45,512 nucleotides of DNA from Burkholderiaceae bacterium (lineage in GTDB: Bacteria > Pseudomonadota > Gammaproteobacteria > Burkholderiales > Burkholderiaceae), in assembly GCA_947462685.1 (NCBI GenBank), contig CANHPL010000018.1:1-45512 (forward strand). The letters are read 5' to 3'. This document shows, piece after piece, positions 33,601 to 40,297 of the stretch. The notes under the pieces were generated by a model. The model was not told the DNA's origin. It was given only the letters and a program-made list of their open reading frames with translations, and ran no database searches. Position numbers and translations under genes: made by a program. Every line of letters begins with the position of its first letter. The first letter of the stretch is position 1.

Positions 33601-33785
33601 TCGGTTTACTTCCTGCGGCGATTTCCAATGGTATTGGTAGTCAAGTGCAAAAGCCACTAGCAACGGTAGTCGTTGGCGGAATGATTGTTGGCCCAATCTT
33701 TTTGCTGCTTGTAGTCCCAGCCATTTACCATGAAGTTCTGAAGCGTTATAGCCCGAAGAATCGTCGCAAGGGGCTTGGAGGGTAA
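30609..33785 (+). CDS. HME-type RND efflux pump (CzcA/CusA family)
   Basis: A 1058-residue inner-membrane transporter with two sets of six helices and two large periplasmic loops. The fourth helix carries DFGIIVDSAVILVEN with D395, D401 and E408, the spacing of the proton-relay acidic residues of CzcA. This places it in the heavy-metal-efflux branch, with NVEAYPNPAPVIIEI near the N-terminus also as in CzcA. The second loop has the GRPDNGSDAAGFNNVE and FSQYIQDNVQEGLSGVKG blocks typical of the subfamily. The metal (Co/Zn/Cd/Ni or Cu/Ag) cannot be told by eye. Its start has a weak ribosome site. The stop overlaps the next ATG by one base. Confidence 0.93.
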   Translation: MFKPVLYFVLTRRPIVVLGLLAFIIAGVIAFLKLNVEAYPNPAPVIIEITAQYPGASSEEMERYYTRPMEIGLATTPGVQVIRSTSFAGLSFVRVTFNYSVDYYFALTQVANGLSQNVNLPNGVQAQIQASSLVGEIFRYQLKGPPTYSLTDLRTIQDWTVVKRLLTTPGIVQVVTWGGTTKEYHVEVDPKRLEGYGITFQQLISAIGNSNSNVGGRTVSVGDQSMNIRGVGLVENLSDIERIVLTQQNGFAIRVKDVATISEGYAPRLGEAGRDDQKDVVTGIVIMNRTLQTNQVIEKAREAINKINTDGSLPNGVKVEPYYDRSSLIGVTTHTVIHNLVFGCLLVFIIQLVFLGDLRSAVIVSINIPFALFFSIIILTLTGESANLLSLGAVDFGIIVDSAVILVENIFRNFQQKPEERSRTLRKMAFGPDGLLTDPSKGWTARLRLIFLSSTQVDTSVLFSTAITIAAFLPLFTMQGVEGQIFGPMARTYGYALAGALLATFTITPVIASYLLPRRVKEHETKIVEVIRKFYTPKLAWVMQHTQQVFIGGIASILVGMLMLTQLGSEFLPALEEGNLWIRASLPSTINLEAGTDSVHRMRELIKSHPEVVTVVSQHGRPDNGSDAAGFNNVELFAPLKPFDDWPKGSTKEKLVASLQKDFENEFPGVTTNFSQYIQDNVQEGLSGVKGANSVKVIGPDLATLESLANDIKFVMSNIEGVSDLGIFYILGQPNLNIAIDREKAARYGLNTGDVNTVIQAAFAGTEATKVIEGVRQFALTVRLRSESRDSLEDVSNLRIGYTTSNGVVAYIPLSDIADISLDTGATYIYHEKNERYIPIKFSTRGRDLGSTVEEIQEKIAKKITLPEGYRITYAGEFEELQAAQKRLSIVVPLALLLILALLYALFNNLMDCMLTVAGVPFAMLGGVMALFITGQAVSISAIIGFISLLGVSVMNGILVQTYYRELIASGRSKFDAIFEAHETRMRPLLMTALSAAIGLLPAAISNGIGSQVQKPLATVVVGGMIVGPIFLLLVVPAIYHEVLKRYSPKNRRKGLGG

Positions 33786-35236
33786 TGCAGATGATTGGGA
33801 ATTTATATCTAAAAGCCATATTACTCTTGATGAGTAGTCTTACTTTGCTCTCTTGCTCTGTTGGTCCAGACTTTAAAAAACCTGAAATTAATCTTCCATC
33901 AAGCTTTACTCGAGAGGGAAATTTGGGAATGAGTTTAGCGCCTGAAAAATCATCGATTGATGCACTATGGTGGAAAGCATATGGCTCAGAAGAAATCAAT
34001 TCCTTAGTAGAAGTTGCTTTAAAAAACAATCCTGATATTGAAAGTGGCATTGCCAATTTACGTGTGGCTCAAGCAAACGTTCGTGCGCAACAAGGCTTAT
34101 TCTTTCCATCAATCGGAGTTGGGTACTCTTTAACTCGTCAAAATGTGGGCCCTGTTTTGCAATCTAGTGTTAATTCAGGAGCGCAAATTTATAATTTAAA
34201 TACTGCAGGATTGTCAGTGGGTTTTGTACCTGATATTTTCGGTGGTAATCGACGTCAGGTTGAGTCGCTGAAAGCTTTGGGTAATGCACAATCCTATCAA
34301 TTAGAGGCGTTACGAATAACCATTGTAAATAATGTTGTGGCAACAGCAATTCAAGAGGCCATATTACGTGAGCAAGTTAAGGCAGTAAGAGAGTTAGCTA
34401 AAGCTAGTCAACTTCAATTGGAACATGCAAGACGTCTTCGCGCAGCCGGATATTCAAGCAGTATTGATTTAGCAGTCCAAGAGTCTTTATACGCGCAGGC
34501 AGTGTCTCAGGTTCCGGTTCTTGAAAAGGCTCGTGAGCAATCCTTAAATCTATTAGCTGTTTTGTGTGGCAAGATGCCAAATGAAAAATTACTTTTACCA
34601 AGTATTAATTCGATTCAGATCCCTAATCCATTACCTACATCGATACCTTCACAGTTTGTTGAACAGAGACCTGATATCAAAATAGCTGGGGAGTATGTAA
34701 AAGCTGCTAATGCGCAAATTGGAGTGGCAGTTGCTAATATGTTGCCGCAAATTTCCTTAACTGGCAATATAGGTAATGTAGCAACATTGTTTGGAGATTT
34801 ATCAGATAGTGCAAATTCAGTATGGAGTATTACTGGTGGAATTACTCAGTCGATTTTTCAAGGAGGTACATTATTTGCCAGAAAGAGAGCAGCTGAAGCT
34901 AGTTTAGACGCTGCGATTGGTCAATATAAAAGTACCGTACTGAGCGCCTTCCAAAACGTTGCAGACTCTCTATATGCAATGAATGCAGATGGAAAGTACT
35001 ATCAAACTGCGCGTGAAAATGAAGCTGCAAATAAAGTGATTTATGATCAATCCGATCGACAACTGAAGGCGGGTTATATATCAGAAACTGCCGCGCTTCT
35101 TACACAACAAGCCTATCTTCAAGCCCGGATTAATAGTTTGCAAGCCTATGCTACCTACTTGGGAGATACAACTTCTTTGTTTCAATCTTTAGGTGGCGGT
35201 TGGTCTCTACAAACGGCTACGATATACAAGCAATAA
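33785..35236 (+). CDS. Outer-membrane efflux lipoprotein (NodT/OprM-like TolC-family channel)
   Basis: A 483-residue TolC-family protein with a lipoprotein signal ending at LLSC (about residue 24), followed by the NodT-family start SVGPDFKKPEI. Two tandem outer-membrane-efflux repeats follow (ending KSTVLSAFQNVADSLYAM in the second). It forms the exit duct of the RND complex. The ATG at 33785 overlaps the pump stop (TAATG). An alternative ATG at 33791 is better spaced (8 nt) from the GGAGGG site and may be the true start. It is convergent with the phosphodiesterase gene (5-bp gap). A NodT/OprM-type partner, rather than a CzcC, is a mild departure for a CzcA-like pump. Confidence 0.92.
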   Translation: MQMIGNLYLKAILLLMSSLTLLSCSVGPDFKKPEINLPSSFTREGNLGMSLAPEKSSIDALWWKAYGSEEINSLVEVALKNNPDIESGIANLRVAQANVRAQQGLFFPSIGVGYSLTRQNVGPVLQSSVNSGAQIYNLNTAGLSVGFVPDIFGGNRRQVESLKALGNAQSYQLEALRITIVNNVVATAIQEAILREQVKAVRELAKASQLQLEHARRLRAAGYSSSIDLAVQESLYAQAVSQVPVLEKAREQSLNLLAVLCGKMPNEKLLLPSINSIQIPNPLPTSIPSQFVEQRPDIKIAGEYVKAANAQIGVAVANMLPQISLTGNIGNVATLFGDLSDSANSVWSITGGITQSIFQGGTLFARKRAAEASLDAAIGQYKSTVLSAFQNVADSLYAMNADGKYYQTARENEAANKVIYDQSDRQLKAGYISETAALLTQQAYLQARINSLQAYATYLGDTTSLFQSLGGGWSLQTATIYKQ

Positions 35237-35241
35237 ATCTT

Positions 35242-36471
35242 TTACTGACGAATCATTTGTTGAAACAAGATATCTTTGGCATCATTTTTTTCTGGTGAGA
35301 TATTGAGTAAATGACAAAGTAGTGGATATATCTCGATATTTTCAAATATATCTAATTTGGATTGTTTGACTCGATAACCTGAGGCAATAAAAATCCCATG
35401 CATATCCTTTAGCTCAGGATCAAAACCATGCTGGCCTGGAATCATGAACGGCATGTTGCCATCAACCATGGCATATCCAAGGTTGGCTAGGCAGACAATA
35501 TCTGGAATTCTTTTATGGGTTCCAAAATGGTATTTACTAGGAATAGTATTTTTTTGCCAGCATTGTATGTTTTTATTTTGGTGAAGGGCATTGAGAATAG
35601 GTAGAGGATTTTCGCCGTTTAAATTGATGCCTGCAAGTGGCCCTTGCCATTCAATACTTGGTTTGTCAAATGATGTCAAAAGGCTTTTTAACTGAATACG
35701 CTGGTTGGGTGGAACCTCTGCCATACCGTGATCTGAAACAATGATGATGGTTGTGATTGGCATAAGATGGAGGCGGTCTAAGCCTTGAATTAAGTTTTTA
35801 ATTGCATGATCGATCTTACTAACAGCGCTTATTACTTCATTGCTTTTCGGGCCAAATCTGTGGCCCATTGAGTCTACATCCTCAAAATATAAAGTTGCAA
35901 AATCTGCACGTTGATTATCAGGGCGATTGAGCCATCCCAATAAGGTGTTAACCCTTTCGGGTGGTAACATGTTCTTATCGTAGACCAACCAATCGCTGGG
36001 TTGAATTCCTTTAATTTTTGCTTCTGACCCCGGCCAAAACAAGGTGGAAGATATTAGACCATTTTTCTGCGCGGTAACCCAAATGGGTGTTCCATCCTCC
36101 CACCAAGCGGGGTTAGCTACAGATGACTTAGATGAAAGGCGAAATGGTTCGGGAATTTGAGGATCTTTCATTGAGTTATTGACGATGCCATGATGATCCG
36201 GATACAAGCCAGTAACAATGCTGTAATGATTGGGAAATGTGTAGCTTGGAAAAACAGATAGCATACCTTTTGACGAAGTACCTTGTTGAGCGAGTTTATA
36301 GAGTGTGGGAGCAAATTCCGGTTGCAAATATTCTGGTTTAAATCCGTCTATCGAAATGAGTAGGGTAAGTGGTTTCGGATCTTTACTAGTCAGAATCGTA
36401 GGTAAAATGCGAGTCGTGCAAGCGCAGACTATGATTGTGAAAAATATACTGAGAGATAGTTTTGTAAACAT
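35242..36471 (-). CDS. ENPP-type alkaline-phosphatase-superfamily phosphodiesterase, putative lipoprotein
   Basis: A 409-residue metal-dependent phosphodiesterase/nucleotide pyrophosphatase. Numbering from the chosen start: metal ligand D42 (ISIDGF), nucleophile T78 (FPSYTFPNH), then YFEDVDSMGHRFGP, VSDHGM and GQHGFDP provide the remaining two-zinc-site Asp and His residues. The N-terminus is a lipoprotein signal with a lipobox-like VCAC. The start at 36471 (MFTKLS) places that signal correctly; an ATG six codons upstream (36489) also fits. It hydrolyses phosphodiester or pyrophosphate bonds in the envelope. It stands alone and is divergent from the CYTH-CHAD gene. Confidence 0.88.
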   Translation of the reverse strand: MFTKLSLSIFFTIIVCACTTRILPTILTSKDPKPLTLLISIDGFKPEYLQPEFAPTLYKLAQQGTSSKGMLSVFPSYTFPNHYSIVTGLYPDHHGIVNNSMKDPQIPEPFRLSSKSSVANPAWWEDGTPIWVTAQKNGLISSTLFWPGSEAKIKGIQPSDWLVYDKNMLPPERVNTLLGWLNRPDNQRADFATLYFEDVDSMGHRFGPKSNEVISAVSKIDHAIKNLIQGLDRLHLMPITTIIIVSDHGMAEVPPNQRIQLKSLLTSFDKPSIEWQGPLAGINLNGENPLPILNALHQNKNIQCWQKNTIPSKYHFGTHKRIPDIVCLANLGYAMVDGNMPFMIPGQHGFDPELKDMHGIFIASGYRVKQSKLDIFENIEIYPLLCHLLNISPEKNDAKDILFQQMIRQ

Positions 36472-36677
36472 AGGCTTATCTTGACACATTTGTATGACAG
36501 GAAAGTCATCATATTTCAGTGGTAATCATCTACATGCTTTAGTGAACTCATTGCACTAAGTATGAAGCTGTCATTAAAAATTCTTTTGAATTTATAAAAT
36601 CTAGATCGTATTTTTGTTGTATAGAGATTAAAATGCATACTTAAATAGCTTTTAATTTTAAAGGTAAATTTACGACA

Positions 36678-38216
36678 GTGTCTATCGAAATCGAACTCAA
36701 ACTTAGCTTTAATGCAAAAGAACTGGACCTTGTTCTCGAACATCCATTACTTCAAACTACTGGAAAAAGACAAAAGCTTTACAACATCTACTACGATACA
36801 AATGAGTTGACTCTGATGCGTCAGAATATGGCGGTTAGGGAACGCAAGATTCTTAGAAAACTGTTGTTAACTTTAAAAATAAATCATACTAATGCGGGCG
36901 GTATCTCTCAACGTTCGGAATGGGAAGCCCCAACTGTTCAGGGGCAATTCGATTTTCAAACCTTGGTTGATGATCCAGTCATCGCACAAAAATTAACTTT
37001 GTTATCCCCACAATTAATTCCTATTTTCACCACTGATTTTACGAGGCGTTCTTGGGAAGTTTTGTTTCGAGGAGCAAAAATTGAAATTGCAGTTGATCAA
37101 GGAACGATTGTTACAAGGCGTGATGGACAGCTTTATGAACAAAAAATTAGTGAAGTTGAACTCGAGCTGAAAGAAGGTGATCCAGTTACGTTGTTTAGCT
37201 TAGCTAGAGTTTTAAGCCGAAGAGTTCGGTTGCACCCAACTGCTGATTCTAAAGCTGCTAGGGGTTACAAACTCTTTCAAAATATTCAACCAAGTCCGCT
37301 AAAGCCACCGCCGCTTGTAATTAATCCGAAGTCAACTCCTCTAGAAACCTTTGAACGCGTATGTTTAGAATGTTTAAGTCATTTGCAAATTAATGATGTT
37401 GGTATTCTTCGGGATGACGATGATGAGTACATCCATCAAGCACGCGTGGCTATGCGCAGAATTCGTGCTGCGATTAAATTATTCTCACCAGTATTGCCGA
37501 TGAGTTTTGTTAGTCAGTGGAATGGAATTTGGCGAGATTTAGCAAACGAGTTGGGTGAGGCGCGTAATTGGGACGTGTTTTGTAGTGAGCTCTTGCCGCA
37601 TTTAAAAGAGGCCTTTCCTAATAATCAAGATATAGAATCTCTAGCAAAATTTGCTTTCCAACAGCGCGCTAAAGCTCATAATCAAGCTGTAGTTAGCTTT
37701 AGCAGTAGATCGTATTCAGTGAAGTTAATTTCTTTTGCCGAAGCAGTCATGAGTTTGGGGACCCATCCGGAAATTAAGAATCGCCAAAAAATGATTGTAG
37801 CAAGTCAAAGTTCGGCTGAGCCAATGGTGGAAGAAAATACACAACAGTTTGCATCTCGACTTTTAAAAGGAAAGCATCGTCGTTTTATGAGAGAAGTATT
37901 AATACCGAACCGTAATCTAGAGCAAAGTCATGAGTTGCGCCTCGATCTAAAAAAACTACGGTATTCTTTTGATTTTTTTATGGAGCTGTACCCTAGAAAA
38001 AGGATTTCACGCTACATGAAGTCTTTAGCTCGTGCGCAGGAATTGCTTGGCCAAATGAATGATCTAGCGACTGCAGAGGCTTTATTAGCGCAGCGTAACT
38101 TGGATTATGTAGATATTGCCCAAGCATGGATTATTGGACGTCAAAGTGGCTATTTGTCTATGATGCCGAAGGTTCTTTCCGGCTTAACTGATTTAAAACC
38201 TCCTTGGAAAGGCTAA
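36678..38216 (+). CDS. CYTH and CHAD domain protein (inorganic triphosphatase YgiF-like)
   Basis: A 512-residue two-domain protein. The N-terminal CYTH domain (about 1-205) has the ExExK signature IEIELKL (residues 3-9) and the KISEVELELKEGD strand that coordinates the metal. The C-terminal CHAD domain (about 225-500) has HQARVAMRRIRAAIKLF and LRLDLKKLRYSFDFF, the basic helices that bind polyphosphate. E. coli YgiF with this architecture is an inorganic triphosphatase; CHAD domains bind polyphosphate granules. GTG start. It is divergent from the ENPP-type gene (188-bp gap) and followed after 54 bp by the sox operon on the same strand. Confidence 0.93.
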   Translation: MSIEIELKLSFNAKELDLVLEHPLLQTTGKRQKLYNIYYDTNELTLMRQNMAVRERKILRKLLLTLKINHTNAGGISQRSEWEAPTVQGQFDFQTLVDDPVIAQKLTLLSPQLIPIFTTDFTRRSWEVLFRGAKIEIAVDQGTIVTRRDGQLYEQKISEVELELKEGDPVTLFSLARVLSRRVRLHPTADSKAARGYKLFQNIQPSPLKPPPLVINPKSTPLETFERVCLECLSHLQINDVGILRDDDDEYIHQARVAMRRIRAAIKLFSPVLPMSFVSQWNGIWRDLANELGEARNWDVFCSELLPHLKEAFPNNQDIESLAKFAFQQRAKAHNQAVVSFSSRSYSVKLISFAEAVMSLGTHPEIKNRQKMIVASQSSAEPMVEENTQQFASRLLKGKHRRFMREVLIPNRNLEQSHELRLDLKKLRYSFDFFMELYPRKRISRYMKSLARAQELLGQMNDLATAEALLAQRNLDYVDIAQAWIIGRQSGYLSMMPKVLSGLTDLKPPWKG

Positions 38217-38270
38217 GAGATATTTTTGCTCAGTAGTGGCACAATAAGCTAATCTAATTTGGATGAACTT

Positions 38271-38684
38271 ATGCGTATTAAGATTTTTAACTTCAAATAC
38301 TTACTCTTAGGGCTTTTGCTGCACTCCAGTTTATCTCATGCTCAAACTAACTATTCTGATCGGGTGGGGCGTGGGTTTGAGATTATTTATAACAGGAACC
38401 TGGGAAACTGCGTCACCTGCCATCGAATCGATAAGTCTGCATCAAATCCTGTATCTTCCCTCGAGAAACAGGGTAATTTCGGCCCTGATTTAAGTAAGGT
38501 GGGTAGTAAATACAACCAAGCGCTATTAACCCAATGGGTGACTGATGCAAGAAAAATTCGTTCACAGACATTCATGCCACCTTATGGTAGTCTAGAAGAT
38601 ATTACGATACCAAATCAAGCTAACACTTTATTGACTCATGAACAAATTGCTCTTGTCGTGGAAGCATTACTAACATTAAAATAA
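38271..38684 (+). CDS. soxX: Sulfur-oxidation cytochrome c subunit SoxX
   Basis: A 137-residue monoheme c-type cytochrome with a signal peptide (about 1-25, SHAQ). The heme motif CVTCH is at 47-51. The GNFGPDLSKVG segment follows, and the axial methionine is M103 in QTFMPPYG. Together with SoxA it forms SoxAX, which links thiosulfate oxidatively to the SoxY cysteine in the periplasm. The ATG at 38271 is chosen because ggatgaac lies just upstream; a TTG four codons earlier is the alternative. It is first in the order soxX-soxY-soxZ-soxA, 4 bp before soxY. Confidence 0.93.
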   Translation: MRIKIFNFKYLLLGLLLHSSLSHAQTNYSDRVGRGFEIIYNRNLGNCVTCHRIDKSASNPVSSLEKQGNFGPDLSKVGSKYNQALLTQWVTDARKIRSQTFMPPYGSLEDITIPNQANTLLTHEQIALVVEALLTLK

Positions 38685-38688
38685 ATCG

Positions 38689-39138
38689 ATGAAGTTTATC
38701 CAATACCGCAAACGAACGACGCTAAAAAGCATCGGTTTATCTTTGGTACTCCCACATTTTGGTTTTGCCTTAGCAAGCGATCGTGATCTGCAATATGATC
38801 AAAAAGAATTAGCACAAAAATATAAAAAAAGTGACGGCATCATCATTGACATGCCACCACTTGCTGATACTGGAAACTCAATTCCGATGGGGATCAAATT
38901 TAAAGTCCCTGGCCAGAAAAAATTACAAACTTTTGAGATTGTCGCGCCAGAGAATCCCAACCCAATGGTCCTCAAAGTGTCACTTCCTAAGCCTCAGACT
39001 TCTTATCAATTTGCTACGCGGATTCGACTAGCACTCAGTCAGGATGTTTGGGTTGTGGCAACTCTCGATGATGGCACTAAGATGGCTCAGTCCTTGCATT
39101 GTGTCGTTACATTAAATGCCTGTTTTGACGCAACATAA
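38689..39138 (+). CDS. soxY: SoxY-like sulfur carrier subunit with an unusual C-terminus
   Basis: A 149-residue protein with the SoxY immunoglobulin-like fold (MGIKFKVPGQ, PENPNPMVLKVSLP, TRIRLALSQDVWVVATLDDG). It covalently carries sulfur intermediates while bound to SoxZ. Characterised SoxY proteins end in a flexible GGCGG arm. This one ends CVVTLNACFDAT, with Cys145 at the arm position, a second Cys at 138 and no glycines. The DNA gives no hint of a frameshift that would restore GGCGG. The N-terminus has KRTTLKS before the hydrophobic segment, not the classical twin-Arg, so Tat export is less certain. One base separates its stop from the soxZ start. Confidence 0.9.
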   Translation: MKFIQYRKRTTLKSIGLSLVLPHFGFALASDRDLQYDQKELAQKYKKSDGIIIDMPPLADTGNSIPMGIKFKVPGQKKLQTFEIVAPENPNPMVLKVSLPKPQTSYQFATRIRLALSQDVWVVATLDDGTKMAQSLHCVVTLNACFDAT

Positions 39139-39139
39139 T

Positions 39140-39481
39140 ATGGCAACTCTTAATTTACATCCGATTCGTTTAAACATTATTGGTGCCCCTATTGTTGGGC
39201 AAATAGTCGAAATCAGGGTTTTAATTGCTCATGCGATGGAGACTGGCCACCGACTTGGTGATGATGGTAATGAACGTATTCCAAAAAATATTATTGATAG
39301 TATCGTTATTAAGTTCAATCAAGAACCCATTATGATGGCAACACTAGGCACTGGGATTGCCGCAAATCCGCTAATTAGTGTATTTATGGAGGTCCCAGAC
39401 AAAGGTGGCATGGTTTCTGTAGAGTGGTTAGATGATCAGGGTGCTCAGGGACGAGCTGAGAAAATGCTTGTGGTGGTATGA
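39140..39481 (+). CDS. soxZ: Sulfur-carrier partner protein SoxZ
   Basis: A 113-residue SoxZ, starting MATLNLHPIRLNI and ending in a beta-strand AEKMLVVV. The ATG at 39140 is preferred over an upstream in-frame ATG at 39116 inside soxY because SoxZ proteins begin at MATLN. It has no signal peptide; SoxZ is normally exported in complex with SoxY. The core ETGHRLGDDGNERIPKNIIDSIVIKFN is as in the family. The stop overlaps the soxA start by 4 bp (ATGA). It stabilises SoxY in the SoxYZ carrier. Confidence 0.92.
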   Translation: MATLNLHPIRLNIIGAPIVGQIVEIRVLIAHAMETGHRLGDDGNERIPKNIIDSIVIKFNQEPIMMATLGTGIAANPLISVFMEVPDKGGMVSVEWLDDQGAQGRAEKMLVVV

Positions 39482-40245
39482 AGTTATTTGTAATCATAGT
39501 CCCCATCTTTTTCTTTTATATAGCCAATCCATCACAGGCACAATCTCCCCGTCAATCAGGAAATGCTTTTTTAAGTGCAGATCTCCTTCAACAACAAAAG
39601 GATCCAACATTAAATCCCATTTCTTTATGGTTGGATCAAGGACAAGAACTCTGGAAAGCACAGTGTCAATCTTGCCATTCAAATTTATCTGAGACAGCTA
39701 AGGCAGTTGTACAGTTTCCAGTTTGGAAAAGCATCTCATCTGCATCAGGTAAGTTGATTAATCTAGAGGATCAAATCGCAGATTGTTGGTCTAAAAAGAA
39801 CGGTCAAGTGATTTCAAGTGATGCACCTGAAGTGTTGACGATGTCCGTATTGTTGTCAGATACTGCCAAGGGAATGTCAATTCAGGTTCGAGAACCTTTA
39901 GACCCTTTGATAAAAAAATATTGGCAAGAGCAGATGAATCTAGCCGGACAGATTTATGTTCGTCGTCAGGGGCGTTTAAATTTATCATGTACCCAGTGTC
40001 ATGATCAACAGATCGGTAAAAATTTGCGATCCGATATTGTGAGTCCAGCCTTTTTAACTGGATTTCCCATCTATCGCTTTTCATGGCAAACGATGGGTAA
40101 TTTGGATCGTCGTCTGCGGGCTTGTTATTCAGGAGTGCAAGCGAGTGTTCCTGCGAGTGGAAGTCCTGAATTACGAGCGATTGAATTATTTTTAAAAAAG
40201 CGTTCCGATGGAATGCTCTGGGATGGTCCATCACTCAGAAGATAA
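39478..40245 (+). CDS. soxA: Sulfur-oxidation diheme cytochrome c subunit SoxA
   Basis: A 255-residue cytochrome with a signal peptide (about 1-21, PSQAQ). The heme-1 motif CQSCH is at 63-67, with a candidate Cys ligand C103. The heme-2 motif CTQCH is at 171-175. The catalytic RRLRACYSG cysteine C216 is the residue that carries a persulfide in SoxA. Both heme motifs are present, so it is the diheme form. It ends in DGPSLRR as in the family. It is the last gene of the operon; no soxB or soxCD follows, which would be needed to release sulfate or to oxidise the carrier-bound sulfur fully. Confidence 0.93.
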   Translation: MKLFVIIVPIFFFYIANPSQAQSPRQSGNAFLSADLLQQQKDPTLNPISLWLDQGQELWKAQCQSCHSNLSETAKAVVQFPVWKSISSASGKLINLEDQIADCWSKKNGQVISSDAPEVLTMSVLLSDTAKGMSIQVREPLDPLIKKYWQEQMNLAGQIYVRRQGRLNLSCTQCHDQQIGKNLRSDIVSPAFLTGFPIYRFSWQTMGNLDRRLRACYSGVQASVPASGSPELRAIELFLKKRSDGMLWDGPSLRR

Positions 40246-40253
40246 GAAATAAA

Positions 40254-40274
40254 AGGGCCACTAAAAGTGGCCCT
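40254..40274 (-). terminator. Intrinsic terminator of the molybdenum hydroxylase operon
   Basis: The 9-bp stem agggccact/agtggccct with a 3-nt loop is followed on the minus strand by a T-rich tract (ttttattt). It lies 23 bp past the minus-strand gene's stop. On the plus strand it follows soxA but has no T-run, so it may stop that direction only weakly. Confidence 0.75.
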
Positions 40275-40297
40275 AGGTGAAACAAGAACCAACGACT

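Noticed and set aside
33538..34056. 172-codon minus-strand open frame across the pump/channel junction
   Set aside because: It is antisense to two clear genes and has no recognisable domain or ribosome site.
36586..36614. TTGAAT and TATTTT as a promoter of the CYTH-CHAD gene
   Set aside because: Both boxes match only four of six positions in very AT-rich sequence, so it is too weak to list.
39060..39138. A frameshift at the end of soxY that would restore the GGCGG arm
   Set aside because: No alternative frame near the end encodes a Gly-Gly-Cys-Gly-Gly stretch, and soxZ begins right after the stop.
39791..40234. 147-codon minus-strand open frame inside soxA
   Set aside because: It is antisense to both SoxA heme-binding regions and has no family resemblance.
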